Positions 22,653 to 34,928 of a DNA stretch of 64,000 nt are shown here, piece after piece (position 1 is the first letter of the stretch; the number at the start of each line of letters is the position of its first letter). The notes beneath the pieces were generated by a model. It did not search any database, was not told the origin of the DNA, and was given only the letters and a program-made list of their open reading frames with translations. A program made the position numbers and the translations under genes. Source of the DNA: Leifsonia sp. ZF2019 (GTDB lineage: Bacteria; Actinomycetota; Actinomycetes; Actinomycetales; Microbacteriaceae); NCBI RefSeq assembly GCF_019924635.1, contig NZ_CP065037.1:1302001-1366000 (forward strand), given 5' to 3'.

Positions 22653-22686
22653 CGTAGCGCTCCGCGCGCACGAGTGCTGCGCTACG
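22653..22686. terminator. Hairpin between convergent genes
   Basis: CGTAGCGC (22653-22660) pairs with GCGCTACG (22679-22686), just after the glycosylase stop and before the end of the opposing membrane-protein gene. Confidence 0.55.
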
Positions 22687-22746
22687 GGACGACCGCTGCG
22701 CGGCGCGCAGCCGCGCTCGTCCCCGCCGGTGGCAGTCGGGGCGAGC

Positions 22747-23343
22747 TCAGGCCGCCACGAACCGGAACAGGCCGGCGCACACGCAGGCCCACACGATGCT
22801 CACGAGGGTGCCGATGATGAACCGTTCACGCGCCTCCGCGGCGTCCAGCTCGGTGAAGCGGCCGACGCCCTTGATCGCGACGATGATGCCCAGCGCCTCC
22901 GGGAATCCGGCCATGATCGCACCGGTGGTGGCGAAGCGTTCGAGGAAGCCGATGGTCGTGCCGCCGCGCAGCACCTCCCTGGTCGCGTCGGCTCCAGTGG
23001 TGCGGTCGTGGACGACGATGCCGCCGTGGTCGCCCGAGACGGTCGTGCTGCGCGTCGCCAGGGCGAGGACGAGCTGCGAGGCGGGGCCGCCGCCCGCGAC
23101 GCTCAGGGCCAGCGTCGCGATGCCGATGAGCACGCGGAACTCGATCGGCGCCTCCTGCTGCGGAAAGGTCGCGAGGAGGAACGCGAGCGCGAGGAGGCCG
23201 GTGCCGGTATAGACCAGCGGGCGACGCGGCGTGCGCAACGTCGCGACCATGCAACCGAGGGCGCCGATCGTCAGCAGCAGGATGAGCACCCACAGCACGT
23301 GCGGGAACCAGAACGCGAGGAAGGCCGGCGGCAGTGTCGTCAT
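22747..23343 (-). CDS. Multi-helix membrane protein paired with SatD-like regulator
   Basis: 198 residues, about four membrane helices (roughly 12-34, 42-62, 70-98 and 180-196) with a hydrophilic stretch at 100-170. Family not recognised. Its ATG overlaps the stop of the SatD-like gene by 4 nt, so the two form an operon. In Firmicutes SatD proteins are also paired with a membrane partner; the sequence here does not obviously match that partner. Confidence 0.65.
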   Translation of the reverse strand: MTTLPPAFLAFWFPHVLWVLILLLTIGALGCMVATLRTPRRPLVYTGTGLLALAFLLATFPQQEAPIEFRVLIGIATLALSVAGGGPASQLVLALATRSTTVSGDHGGIVVHDRTTGADATREVLRGGTTIGFLERFATTGAIMAGFPEALGIIVAIKGVGRFTELDAAEARERFIIGTLVSIVWACVCAGLFRFVAA

Positions 23344-23978
23344 TCGTCCTCCGAGTCGGCGGCGGTGGGGGAGGCGCCTGCGCGTGAGGCGTCGGCGCTC
23401 GCCAACAGCCTAGTCAGGGCGGGCACGGCCGCCAGTTCGACACGGAGGCCGGCGGCACGGGCGCGGTCGCTCACCGACTGCGGGGTGATGCCGAGGCGCG
23501 CGCCGGCCTGGGCCTGTGTGAGACCGGCCGTCACGAGGTCGTACAATTCCCAGCCCGCGGCGGAGCGGCCGTCGCGGAGGGTGAGCAGCAGATCGGTGAG
23601 GGCCTCGACATCGGCGGCGGCCTCGGGAGCCGTGAGGGAGTCCACCGCGAGGCGGGTCGGGGATCTCTTCGCCCGGCCCACGGCCGTGCGCGCGGCGACG
23701 AACGCGTCCCCGCTCGCCGCGCGCGTCTGAGCGGGCAGCGGGCTGCGCACGGCGCCGATGCCGACCCCGACGCTCCAGAGGCCGTCGCGGGTCAGCTCGA
23801 GCACGAGTGCCAGCGCAGTGGCCGGGTCCGCCGTCAGCGCCTGGAGCTCGTCGCCGGCGTTCCGGTCGACCGGCAGGGCGAGGCGCTCGCCGTGGCGTTC
23901 CTGCACGACGGTCATCGTCTCGGCGGCCAGATCGGGACCGGTGCGGCTGCCGACCTGGTCGGCGGTGATGACGAACAT
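23340..23978 (-). CDS. SatD-like DNA-binding protein
   Basis: 212 residues. The N-terminus (MFVITADQVGSRTGPDLAAE, then LALPVDRNAGDELQAL) follows the SatD pattern, where ITxGDEFQ is typical. A helix-turn-helix at about 150-180 (LVTAGLTQAQAGARLGITPQ) gives DNA binding. GGAGG lies 4 nt before the ATG. The divergent region to tyrS carries five CCTGAT/ATCAGG boxes, so the protein probably controls its own operon. The biological role of the family is not well known. Confidence 0.7.
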   Translation of the reverse strand: MFVITADQVGSRTGPDLAAETMTVVQERHGERLALPVDRNAGDELQALTADPATALALVLELTRDGLWSVGVGIGAVRSPLPAQTRAASGDAFVAARTAVGRAKRSPTRLAVDSLTAPEAAADVEALTDLLLTLRDGRSAAGWELYDLVTAGLTQAQAGARLGITPQSVSDRARAAGLRVELAAVPALTRLLASADASRAGASPTAADSEDE

Positions 23979-23990
23979 GCTGCCTCCTCG

Positions 23991-24049
23991 ATCAGGACTC
24001 CAGACCTGATGGCAATGATATCAGGCTTGGGGACCTGATGGCAATCAGG
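23991..24049. promoter_or_regulatory. Cluster of CCTGAT/ATCAGG operator boxes
   Basis: Perfect hexamers at 23991 (ATCAGG), 24005 (CCTGAT), 24020 (ATCAGG), 24034 (CCTGAT) and 24044 (ATCAGG). The last two form the palindrome CCTGAT-GGCA-ATCAGG. GACCTGATGGCAAT is repeated exactly at 24003 and 24032. Confidence 0.7.
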
Positions 24050-24100
24050 TCAGGCCTTCAGGCCTGTTGTCGCGAGAGAAGGAGAGCATCCTCCCGCTGA

Positions 24101-24106
24101 TAATCT
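24101..24106 (+). promoter_or_regulatory. -10 box of a leaderless promoter (tyrS)
   Basis: TAATCT ends 6 nt before the ATG at 24113. This excludes a T-box leader. Confidence 0.55.
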
Positions 24107-24112
24107 GAGCAG

Positions 24113-25414
24113 ATGTCCGACTCCGTGACCCTCGAATCGCAGACCATCGACCCGTCCTTCGACACCGTGTGGGACGAGCTCGTCTGGCGCGGCCTCGTCC
24201 ACGTCTCCACCGACGAGGCCGCACTGAGAGAGCTCCTGGCGGGCGGACCGGTCACGTATTACTGCGGTTTCGACCCGACGGCGGCGAGTCTCCACCTCGG
24301 CCACCTCGTGCAGCTGCTGACCATGCGCCGGCTGCAGCTGGCCGGGCACAAGCCGCTCGGGCTGGTCGGTGGCTCGACCGGGCTGATCGGCGACCCGCGG
24401 CCGACCGCGGAGCGCACGCTCAACACGCGCGAGACGGTCGCCGAGTGGGTCCGCTCCCTGCAGGCGCAGGTGTCGAAGTACCTGAGCTTCGAGGGCGACA
24501 ACGCCGCCCGCCTCGTCAACAACCTCGACTGGACGGCTCCGCTGTCGGCCATCGACTTCCTGCGCGAGATCGGCAAGCACTTCCGCGTCGGCACCATGCT
24601 GAAGAAGGACGCGGTCGCCGCGCGCCTGAACTCCGACGAGGGCATCTCCTACACCGAGTTCAGCTACCAGATCCTCCAGGGGCTCGACTTCCTCGAGCTG
24701 TACCGCCAGTACGGCTGCGTGCTGCAGACCGGCGGCAGCGACCAGTGGGGCAACCTGACCAGCGGGACGGAGCTGATCCGCAAGGTCGAGGGCGTGCACG
24801 TCCACGCCATCGGCACGCCGCTCATCACCAACAGCGACGGCACCAAGTTCGGCAAGAGCGAGGGCAACGCGATCTGGATCGACGCGGCTCTCACCAGCCC
24901 GTACGCGTTCTACCAGTTCTGGGTCAACACCGACGACGCCGATGTGATCGCGCGCCTCAAGGTCTTCACCTTCCTCACCCGCGACGAGATCGCCGAGTAC
25001 GAGCGCGCCGTGGCGGACGAGCCGTTCCGCCGCGCGGCCCAGCTGCGGCTGGCGCGCGACGTCACCGCGCTCGTGCACGGGGTCGAGCAGACCGAGGCGG
25101 TCATCGCGGCGACCGGGGCCCTGTTCGGTCAGGGCGACCTCGCGTCGCTCGACCGCGGCACCCTGGAGTCGGCCCTGCGCGAGCTGCCGAACACCACGAC
25201 GGCGCCGAGCACCACGATCGCCCAGGCGCTCGTCGACACCGGCCTCACGAAGAGCCTCGGGGAGGCGCGTCGCGCCGTCGACCAGGGTGGCGTCTACACC
25301 AACAACGCGAAGGCGGAGGACGCCGAGGCGCCGATCGGCGGGGCTGCCCTCGACGGCGGGATGGTCGTGCTGCGCCGCGGCAAGAAGACGCTCGCCGGGG
25401 TCTTCGTCGAGTAG
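24113..25414 (+). CDS. tyrS: Tyrosine--tRNA ligase
   Basis: 433 residues. Class I motifs: FDPTAASLHLGHL (HIGH variant HLGH, about 50-62), GGSDQWGN, and SDGTKFGKSEGNAIW (KFGKS in place of KMSKS, as in TyrRS of this type). The C-terminal S4 domain (about 370-433) binds tRNA-Tyr. Adds tyrosine to its tRNA in the cytosol. It lies 134 nt from the divergent SatD-like gene and starts at its own transcript start. Confidence 0.96.
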   Translation: MSDSVTLESQTIDPSFDTVWDELVWRGLVHVSTDEAALRELLAGGPVTYYCGFDPTAASLHLGHLVQLLTMRRLQLAGHKPLGLVGGSTGLIGDPRPTAERTLNTRETVAEWVRSLQAQVSKYLSFEGDNAARLVNNLDWTAPLSAIDFLREIGKHFRVGTMLKKDAVAARLNSDEGISYTEFSYQILQGLDFLELYRQYGCVLQTGGSDQWGNLTSGTELIRKVEGVHVHAIGTPLITNSDGTKFGKSEGNAIWIDAALTSPYAFYQFWVNTDDADVIARLKVFTFLTRDEIAEYERAVADEPFRRAAQLRLARDVTALVHGVEQTEAVIAATGALFGQGDLASLDRGTLESALRELPNTTTAPSTTIAQALVDTGLTKSLGEARRAVDQGGVYTNNAKAEDAEAPIGGAALDGGMVVLRRGKKTLAGVFVE

Positions 25415-25433
25415 CCGGGCCCGGACGGAGGGG

Positions 25434-25439
25434 TAGCCT
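25434..25439 (+). promoter_or_regulatory. -10 box of a leaderless promoter (small gene before tlyA)
   Basis: TAGCCT ends 6 nt before the ATG at 25446. Confidence 0.5.
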
Positions 25440-25445
25440 GAACGC

Positions 25446-25604
25446 ATGCCCGAACAGGACCGCGACCACGGAGACGACGCGCTGGTGGAGCGCCTCGAGG
25501 TGATCGAGGAGCAGCCGCTCGCCGCGCGCGCCGACGCCTACGCGCAGCTGCACGCCGAGCTCTCCGACCGGCTCGAGGGAGCCGACGTCCGCCGCGATGG
25601 CTGA
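25446..25604 (+). CDS. Small acidic protein upstream of tlyA
   Basis: 52 residues, acidic and helical (DALVERLEVIEEQPLAARAD). It has its own leaderless promoter and overlaps the tlyA start by 8 nt, so it probably couples translation into tlyA. A short protein in this place recurs in actinobacteria to my recollection; function unknown. Confidence 0.65.
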   Translation: MPEQDRDHGDDALVERLEVIEEQPLAARADAYAQLHAELSDRLEGADVRRDG

Positions 25605-26388
25605 CCGGCTCGACGTCGCCCTGGCCGCGCGCGGGCTGGCCCGTTCGCGCACCCACGCCGCGACGCTCGTCGCGCAGGGCCTCGTGACGGTGGACGGCGT
25701 CCCCGTCGTGCGTGCGTCCGCCAAGGTCGGCGAGTCCCAGGCGATCGAGGTCGCGGGCGCCGATCACTACGTGAGCCGTGGCGCCCACAAGCTGATCGCC
25801 GCGCTCGACGCCTTCGCGGTGCCGGTGGACGGGCGGCTCGCACTCGATGCGGGCGCCTCGACCGGCGGCTTCAGCCAGGTGCTCCTGGAGCGCGGCGCCG
25901 CGCGGGTGATCGCCGTCGACGTCGGCCACGGCCAGCTCGCCCCCGAGCTGCGGCAGGAGCAGCGGCTGTCGTCGTTCGAGGGCGTCAACGTGCGCTCGCT
26001 GACGGCGGGCCAGCTCGCCGGGCTGACCGGGAGCGAGGTCCGTCCCGACCTGGTCGTCGCCGATCTCTCCTTCATCTCCCTCGGGCAGGTGCTGCCCGCG
26101 CTACGCGAGACGGCGGTGCGGGAGGCCGATTTCGTGCTCCTGGTCAAACCGCAGTTCGAGGTCGGTCGCACGGGAGTGCGCGAGGGGATCGTGCACGACG
26201 CCGGGCTGCGGGCGGACGCCCTCACCGGCGTGCTCTGGGCGGGCTTCGACCTCGGTCTCGGCACGGCCGGAGTCATCGCGTCGCCGATCGCCGGATCGCA
26301 CGGCAACCGGGAGTTCCTCGTGCATCTCACGCAGCGCGGCACGAACCCGACCGGGTGGCTCGACCGGGCGCAGGAGCTCGCCCGCTGA
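25597..26388 (+). CDS. tlyA: TlyA family rRNA (cytidine-2'-O)-methyltransferase
   Basis: 263 residues. N-terminal S4 RNA-binding domain (about 1-60, LDVALAARGLARSRTHAATL), then an FtsJ-type SAM domain: ALDAGASTGGFSQVLLERGA binds SAM; Lys in HKLIAALDAF, Asp in VVADLSFISL, and Lys in LLVKPQFEV give the K-D-K part of the catalytic set. It methylates rRNA; in mycobacteria loss gives capreomycin resistance. Older annotations call it hemolysin. Confidence 0.92.
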   Translation: MADRLDVALAARGLARSRTHAATLVAQGLVTVDGVPVVRASAKVGESQAIEVAGADHYVSRGAHKLIAALDAFAVPVDGRLALDAGASTGGFSQVLLERGAARVIAVDVGHGQLAPELRQEQRLSSFEGVNVRSLTAGQLAGLTGSEVRPDLVVADLSFISLGQVLPALRETAVREADFVLLVKPQFEVGRTGVREGIVHDAGLRADALTGVLWAGFDLGLGTAGVIASPIAGSHGNREFLVHLTQRGTNPTGWLDRAQELAR

Positions 26389-26521
26389 GCCCGGAGCGCA
26401 CGCGGCGCAGGGCCGGCGGAACATCCCGTGAATTCTCCACAGGTGACGCCGATCCGACCGGATCGCGCCGATTCTCCGACAGAATGGGATGACGACCACA
26501 CGAGCAAGAGGAGTGACGGGT

Positions 26522-27439
26522 ATGGGAGCAGCGACGCGATACATCCTCGTCGTCGCGCACACCGGTCGTCAGGACTCGCTCGAGGCGGGCGTGCGCGTGT
26601 GCACCCAGCTGCTGGAGGCGGGCGTGATCCCGGTGCTGAGCGCCGACGAGCGCCGCGACCTGCTGGCGGCCGAGCCCGGTCTCGACCGGATCGCCCTGCT
26701 CGGCGACGAGGTGAAGCCGAGCGAGCTCGAGCTCGTGATCGTGCTCGGCGGCGACGGGACCATCCTGCGCGCGGCCGAGCTGGTCAGAGGCTGTGCGGCT
26801 CCGCTGCTCGGGGTGAACCTGGGTCATGTCGGCTTCCTCGCCGAGAGCGAGCGCGACGACCTCGAGATCGCCGTCGCCCGGGGCCTCGCCAAGGACTACG
26901 AGGTCGAGGAGCGCATGACGCTGTCGGCCCGGGTCAAGGTGGGCGACGAGGTCGTCTACGAGAGCTGGGCGCTCAACGAGGCCACGGTCGAGAAAGCCAG
27001 CCGCGAGCGGATGCTCGAGGTCGTCATCGAGGTCGACGGCCGCCCGATGTCGAGCTTCGGCTGCGACGGCGTCGTGATGTCGACGCCGACCGGCTCCACC
27101 GCCTATTCGTTCTCCGCGGGCGGCCCCGTCGTCTGGCCCGGCGTCGCCGCCCTGCTGCTCGTGCCGCTCAGTGCGCACGCGCTCTTCTCGCGGCCGTTGG
27201 TGGTCGACGCGGAATCGTCGCTGGCGGTCGAGCTGCTCGACCGCGCCGGCGGCGCCGGGATCCTCTGGTGCGACGGGCGACGGGCGTTCGACCTCCCGAG
27301 CGGTGCGCGCGTCGTCGTCCGGCGCTCGCCCATCCCGGTGCGCCTCGCCCGGCTGCATCCCGGGCCGTTCACCGACCGGCTCGTGCACAAGTTCGATCTT
27401 CCCGTCACGGGATGGAGGGGACCAGCGGGCCGTGACTGA
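26522..27439 (+). CDS. nadK: NAD kinase
   Basis: 305 residues. VIVLGGDGTILRAAEL (GGDGT, about 77-92) and NEATVEKASR plus STPTGSTAYSFSAGGP are the diagnostic motifs. It phosphorylates NAD to NADP. ATG at 26522 was preferred over ATG at 26489 because AAGAGGAG (26506-26513) is well spaced and a CAGAAT -10-like box (26480-26485) would place the transcript start after 26489. The 133-nt gap after tlyA holds only this promoter. Confidence 0.94.
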   Translation: MGAATRYILVVAHTGRQDSLEAGVRVCTQLLEAGVIPVLSADERRDLLAAEPGLDRIALLGDEVKPSELELVIVLGGDGTILRAAELVRGCAAPLLGVNLGHVGFLAESERDDLEIAVARGLAKDYEVEERMTLSARVKVGDEVVYESWALNEATVEKASRERMLEVVIEVDGRPMSSFGCDGVVMSTPTGSTAYSFSAGGPVVWPGVAALLLVPLSAHALFSRPLVVDAESSLAVELLDRAGGAGILWCDGRRAFDLPSGARVVVRRSPIPVRLARLHPGPFTDRLVHKFDLPVTGWRGPAGRD

Positions 27440-29156
27440 CGTGCGTGGAGCGATCGAGGAGATCTCGATCAAAGATCTGGGCGTCATCGCGGACGCCTCC
27501 CTGCCCCTGGGGCCGGGATTCACGGCCATCACCGGCGAGACCGGTGCGGGCAAGACGATGGTGGTCTCGGCGCTCGGGCTGCTGCTCGGCTCGCGGGCAG
27601 ACACGGGCGCGGTGCGGTTGGGCAGTGGTCAGGCCTGGGTCGAAGGCCGCTGGCGCGTCGCCGACGCGGGCGACGTCGTCGAGCGCGTCCGCGACGCGGG
27701 CGGCGATGTCGACGCCCTGGGCGGGGGAGAGGCGGAGCTGGTGCTGAGCCGGGCCGTCTCCGCGGAGGGCCGGTCGCGCGCCGTCGTGGGCGGCCGCAGT
27801 GCGCCGGTGAGCGTGCTGACCGAGCTGGGCGAACAGCTGGTCGTCGTGCACGGCCAGTCCGATCAGATCCGCCTGCGCTCCGCGGTCGCGCAGCGTGAGG
27901 CCGTCGACCGCTTCGCGGGGCCGGACTTCGCCGCCGCCGTCGAGGCGTATGCGCAGGTCTTCCATCGCTGGCGCGACGACCGCGCCGAGCTCGACGAGCT
28001 GATCACCGACCGCGACCGCCGCTCGCGCGAAGCGGAAGACCTGCGCGTCGCCATGTCCGAGATCGAGACCCTCGCCCCGCAGCCCGGCGAGGACGACGAG
28101 CTGGCGGAGCGCTCCGAGCGGCTGACCAATCTGGAGGAGCTGCGGCTCGCCGCGGCCGGCGCACGCGAGCTGCTCTCGGCGGAGGAGTCGGAGGGCGCCG
28201 ACGCGCTCGGGCTGCTCGACAACGCCCGCCGCCAGCTGGAGCGCATGGCGCCCCACGACACCGCGCTGGGGCCGCTGGCGGAGGCGGTGGCCAACGCGAA
28301 CTACCTCGTCTCCGACATCGCTGCCCAGCTGTCGACCTACCTCGACGGGCTCGACACCGACGGCGCCCGCGAGCTGGAGATCGTGCAGGAGCGGCGGTCA
28401 GAGCTCGCCGCCCTCGTGCGCAAGTACGGTCCCACCCTCGACGACGTCATCCGCACGCTCGAGACCGGCAGCCTGCGACTGCTGGAGCTCGACGGCGACG
28501 CCGACCGCATCGAGGCGCTGAGCCGGGAGGTCGAGGCCGACGAGGCGCTCGTGGCCGAGCTCGCCGCCGACCTGGGCGCGCGCCGGCGCGAGGCCGCCGA
28601 GCGTCTCTCCGCCGCGGTCTCCGACGAACTCTCCGCCCTCGCCATGCCCGACGCCCGAGTGGTCGTCGAGGTGACCGAGCGCGAGGAGTACTCCTCCACC
28701 GGGCGCGACCAGGTGTCCATCCTGCTGCAGCCGCATCCCGGCGCGGAACCTCGACCGCTCGGCAAGGGCGCCTCCGGGGGCGAGCTCTCACGCGTCATGC
28801 TCGCGATCGAAGTGGTCATCGCCGGGGCGGACCCGGTGCCGACGTTCATCTTCGACGAGATCGACGCAGGCGTGGGCGGCGCCTCCGCGATCGAGATCGG
28901 CCGGCGGCTGGCGCGGCTCGCCGAGCGCGCGCAGGTGATCGTCGTGACGCACCTGGCCCAGGTGGCGGCCTTCGCGACCAACCACCTCACGGTCGTGAAG
29001 GGCAACGACGGATCTGTCACGGCCTCCAGCGTGCGCCGCCTCGACGGCGACGAGCGCATCGCCGAGATGGCCCGTCTGCTGTCCGGCCTCCCGGACTCCG
29101 AGAGCGGCCTCGCGCACGCCAGGGAGCTCGTCGAGATGGCGGCCGCCGCGCGCTGA
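27432..29156 (+). CDS. recN: DNA repair protein RecN
   Basis: 574 residues. SMC-like ATPase: Walker [14 protein letters not shown] (about 36-48), long coiled-coil arms (about 150-340), signature [14 protein letters not shown] and Walker [15 protein letters not shown]. It acts early in double-strand break repair. GTG at 27432 overlaps nadK by 8 nt; GTG at 27441 is a possible later start. Adjacent nadK-recN is conserved in actinobacteria. Confidence 0.95.
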   Translation: MTDVRGAIEEISIKDLGVIADASLPLGPGFTAITGETGAGKTMVVSALGLLLGSRADTGAVRLGSGQAWVEGRWRVADAGDVVERVRDAGGDVDALGGGEAELVLSRAVSAEGRSRAVVGGRSAPVSVLTELGEQLVVVHGQSDQIRLRSAVAQREAVDRFAGPDFAAAVEAYAQVFHRWRDDRAELDELITDRDRRSREAEDLRVAMSEIETLAPQPGEDDELAERSERLTNLEELRLAAAGARELLSAEESEGADALGLLDNARRQLERMAPHDTALGPLAEAVANANYLVSDIAAQLSTYLDGLDTDGARELEIVQERRSELAALVRKYGPTLDDVIRTLETGSLRLLELDGDADRIEALSREVEADEALVAELAADLGARRREAAERLSAAVSDELSALAMPDARVVVEVTEREEYSSTGRDQVSILLQPHPGAEPRPLGKGASGGELSRVMLAIEVVIAGADPVPTFIFDEIDAGVGGASAIEIGRRLARLAERAQVIVVTHLAQVAAFATNHLTVVKGNDGSVTASSVRRLDGDERIAEMARLLSGLPDSESGLAHARELVEMAAAAR

Positions 29157-29207
29157 TCCGTCGGGCGAGCGCGGCATCCCGTGCGGCGGGGACCGAGCCG
29201 ATGGTGA

Positions 29208-29213
29208 TAAGCT
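29208..29213 (+). promoter_or_regulatory. -10 box of a leaderless promoter (pyrG)
   Basis: TAAGCT ends 8 nt before GTG at 29222. Confidence 0.5.
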
Positions 29214-29221
29214 GCAAGCCC

Positions 29222-30927
<1,706 letters not shown>

Positions 30928-30928
<1 letters not shown>

Positions 30929-31560
30929 TGGGGGACCGTCTGCTGTCGGACGAGCCGCTCCACCCCGAGGTGGTCTCCTCCGAGAGGGTCTTCGAGGGCA
31001 AGGTCTGGGACCTGCGTCGCGACGTGTTCCGCTACAACGGCGAGGACATCACGCGCGAGTATGTGGACCACACGGGCGCTGTCGCGGTGTTCGCGCTGGA
31101 CGAGCAGGACCGAGTGCTGCTGATCAGCCAGTACCGGCATCCGGTGCGTCATCGCGACTGGGAGATCCCGGCCGGCCTGCTCGACATCCGCGGCGAGGAG
31201 CCGCTGGTCGCAGCGCAGCGCGAGCTGGCGGAGGAGGCCGACCTCGTCGCCGACGAGTGGAACGTGCTGAACGACATCTTCACGAGCCCCGGCGGCAGCG
31301 ACGAGGCCATCCGCATCTACCTGGCGCGCGGCGTGCGCCCGGCGGCGGAGGCCTTCGCCCGCGAGGAGGAGGAGGCGGACATCGAGACGCGGTGGCTGCC
31401 GCTGGACGAGGCGGTCGACGCCGTGCTCGCCCGCACCGTGCACAACGCCCCGCTGATCATCGCGCTGCTCGCGGCGCGCACGGCCCGCGAGAAGGGCTGG
31501 GCGACACTCGGCCCGGCGGACGCGCCCTGGCCGACCCACCCGAAGCTCGGCAGGGGATGA
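30928..31560 (+). CDS. NUDIX hydrolase (ADP-ribose pyrophosphatase type)
   Basis: 210 residues. The Nudix box starts at [18 protein letters not shown] and ends AEEADL (about 90-112), with the REL-EE metal ligands intact. The upstream [22 protein letters not shown] strand and the downstream FTSPGGSDE loop are typical of ADP-ribose pyrophosphatases. ATG overlaps the pyrG stop by 1 nt (TGATG). Confidence 0.88.
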
Positions 31561-32462
31561 CCGCTGCGGCGGAGGTGGACGCCTACCTGCGGCACGTGAC
31601 GATCGAGCGCGGGCTCTCGGCGAACACCGTCGCCGCCTACCGGCGTGACCTCGCCGTCTACACCGGCTGGCTCGACGAGCGCGCGGTGACCGACCTGCGA
31701 GAGGTCACCGCGCCGATGGTCGCGGAGTTCGTCGGCCACCTCGGAACGCGCCCGGAGTCGCCGCTCACCGCCTCCTCTCTCGCCCGCGTGCTCTCGACGG
31801 TGCGCGGCCTCCACCGCTTCCTCCTGGAGGAGGGCCGACTGGAGCAGGACGTCGCGCACGAGGTGCGTCCCCCGAAGCTGCCGAGCCGCCTGCCGAAGGC
31901 GATCACGATCGACCAGGTGGCGGCCCTGCTGGCGGCGACGGACGGGGAGGAGGTCGCGAACCTCCGCGACAAGGCCCTCCTCGAGCTGATGTACGCGACG
32001 GGCGCACGCGTCAGCGAGGCGGTCGGCCTCAACGTGGACGACGTGATCGACGCCGACATCGTGCGCTTGACGGGCAAGGGGAGCAAGCAGCGCATCGTCC
32101 CCCTCGGCAGCTACGCGCGCGCGGCCATCGACGCGTACCTCGTGCGCGCCCGCCCGCTGCTCTCGGCGAAGGGGCGGGCGACGCCCGCGCTGTTCCTCGG
32201 GATGCGCGGGGCCCGTCTGTCGCGGCAGAACGCCTGGCTGATCATCCGGGCCGCCGCGGAGCGCGCGCAGCTGCCGGTCGAGATCTCGCCCCACACCCTC
32301 CGGCACTCCTTCGCCACCCACTTGCTGGCGGGCGGGGCCGACGTGCGCGTTGTGCAGGAGCTGCTTGGGCACTCGTCGGTGGCCACGACCCAGATCTACA
32401 CGCTCGTGACGGCGGACACGCTGCGTGACGTCTACACGTCGGCGCACCCGCGGGCGCGCTGA
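31557..32462 (+). CDS. xerD: Site-specific tyrosine recombinase XerD
   Basis: 301 residues. SAM-like N-terminal DNA-binding domain (1-105), catalytic domain with Arg in [13 protein letters not shown], Lys in [29 protein letters not shown], then [12 protein letters not shown] with the nucleophilic Tyr. It resolves chromosome dimers. It overlaps the NUDIX gene by 4 nt and sits before parA-scpAB, as in other actinobacteria, so it is the housekeeping enzyme and not part of the islands further on. Confidence 0.92.
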   Translation: MTAAAEVDAYLRHVTIERGLSANTVAAYRRDLAVYTGWLDERAVTDLREVTAPMVAEFVGHLGTRPESPLTASSLARVLSTVRGLHRFLLEEGRLEQDVAHEVRPPKLPSRLPKAITIDQVAALLAATDGEEVANLRDKALLELMYATGARVSEAVGLNVDDVIDADIVRLTGKGSKQRIVPLGSYARAAIDAYLVRARPLLSAKGRATPALFLGMRGARLSRQNAWLIIRAAAERAQLPVEISPHTLRHSFATHLLAGGADVRVVQELLGHSSVATTQIYTLVTADTLRDVYTSAHPRAR

Positions 32463-32529
32463 GCCGCCCGGCCGCGCGCCCTCCCGCGAACCGCCGCCCG
32501 GCCGCCCCGCGGCACCGTTGCGCCGCGGA

Positions 32530-32535
32530 TAGACT
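32530..32535 (+). promoter_or_regulatory. -10 box upstream of the ParA-like gene
   Basis: TAGACT. A TTG 6 nt after it could be a leaderless start, but a GTG at 32581 has a good ribosome site. Confidence 0.45.
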
Positions 32536-32580
32536 GTCCCCTTGAACAGACCGCCTAGGAGAGGGACGAGGAACACCCCG

Positions 32581-33463
<883 letters not shown>

Positions 33464-33480
<17 letters not shown>

Positions 33481-34318
33481 CGACGCGCCGCCGGGTGAGC
33501 CCGCGGTCGACGCCGTGGTCGTCGAGGAGACGCCGGGCACCGGCTTCCGCGTCGCCGTCGGCACCTTCGAGGGTCCGTTCGACCTCCTGCTGTCCCTGAT
33601 CACCAAGCACGAGCTCGACATCACCGAGATCTCGCTGAGCCGGGTGACGGACGAGTTCATCGCCTACCTGCGCGCGCTCGAGACGGAGGACAGCCTCGAC
33701 GAGGCGAGCGAGTTCCTGCTCGTGGCCGCGACCCTGCTCGACCTCAAGGTCGCCGGACTCCTCCCGCAGGGCGAGCTCGTCGACGCGGAGGACGTCGCGC
33801 TGCTCGAGGCGCGCGACCTCCTCTTCGCCCGCCTGCTGCAGTACCGCGCGTTCAAGGAGGCCTCGGCCTGGTTCGGCCGTGCGCTGGAGACCGAGAGCGC
33901 CCGCCACACCCGCACCGTGCGGCTGGAGGACAAGTTCCGCCAGCGTGACCCGGAGCTGGTCTGGACCCTCGGCCTCGACGACTTCGCGGCACTCGCGGCG
34001 CTGGCGATGACCCCGCGGGAGATCCCCGTCGTCGGGCTGGACCACCTCCACGCGCCGCTCGTGAGCATCCGGGAGCAGGCGGCGATCGTCGTCGGCCTGC
34101 TGCGCGGCGGAGACCAGCTGTCGTTCCGGCAGCTGGTCGCGGGCGCCGATCAGAAAGGCGTGGTGATCGCGCGCTTCCTGGCGGTGCTGGAGCTGTACCG
34201 GCACGCGGCCATCGCCTTCGAACAGCTGGAGCCGCTGGGCGAGCTGACCCTGCGCTGGACCGCGGAGCACTGGTCCGAGGAGAACCTGACCAACCTGGGA
34301 GCGGATTATGACGGTTGA
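33464..34318 (+). CDS. scpA: Segregation and condensation protein A
   Basis: 284 residues. The kleisin N-terminal domain begins FEGPFDLLLSLITKHELDI, followed by EFLLVAATLLDLKV; the C-terminal winged helix (about 215-265) binds the SMC head. Works with ScpB and SMC to compact chromosomes. GTG start overlaps the ParA gene; the scpB start lies inside its last codons (11-nt overlap). Confidence 0.92.
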
Positions 34319-34928
34319 GGATGTGACCGAGGCGACGGACACGACGGAGGTGCCGGCGCCCGTCGACGACTCCGAGATCGAGCGCGCGCTGGAAGCGATC
34401 CTCATGGTCGCCGACGAGCCGATGAGCGTCGTGACACTCGCCACGGCTGTCGGGGCGCCGGTGAAGCGCGTGCGGCAGGCGATCGACGTGCTCGTCGAGG
34501 ACTTCGACGGCGCGGCACCGGGCGGCAGCATCCGGCGCGGATTCGAACTGCGCGAGGTCGGCGGCGGCTGGCGCGTCTACGTGCGCGCGGAGTACGACAC
34601 GGTCGTCTCCGGCTACGTGCTGCAGCAGAACCCGACGAAGCTTTCGCAGGCGGCGCTCGAGACACTCGCCGTCATCGCGTACAAGCAGCCGATCAGCCGC
34701 GGCGCGATCGCCTCCATCCGTGCGGTCAACGTCGACTCGGTCGTGCGCACCCTCCTCGGCCGCGGGCTCATCACCGAGCTCTTCACCGACAGCGAGACCG
34801 GAGCCATCAACTACGGCACGACCGATCTGCTGCTCGCCCAGCTCGGCATCAACTCACTGGACGAGCTGCCCAAGATCTCCCCGCTGCTGGCGGACGGAGC
34901 GGAAGGATTCGACGCCGATGTCCGCTGA
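34308..34928 (+). CDS. scpB: Segregation and condensation protein B
   Basis: 206 residues. Two winged-helix domains: ALEAILMVADEPMSVVTLA and QAALETLAVIAYKQPISRGAI, the second the best ScpB marker. Dimer that stabilises the ScpA kleisin on SMC. Overlaps scpA by 11 nt and rluB by 11 nt. Confidence 0.92.
   Translation: MTVEDVTEATDTTEVPAPVDDSEIERALEAILMVADEPMSVVTLATAVGAPVKRVRQAIDVLVEDFDGAAPGGSIRRGFELREVGGGWRVYVRAEYDTVVSGYVLQQNPTKLSQAALETLAVIAYKQPISRGAIASIRAVNVDSVVRTLLGRGLITELFTDSETGAINYGTTDLLLAQLGINSLDELPKISPLLADGAEGFDADVR

Noticed and set aside
24050..24112. T-box riboswitch before tyrS (also considered before pheS)
   Set aside because: The -10 boxes lie 6-8 nt before the start codons, so there is no transcribed leader to hold a T-box.
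31557..32462. XerD-like recombinase as an island integrase
   Set aside because: It sits in the conserved pyrG-nudix-xerD-parA-scpAB order, far from any att site.
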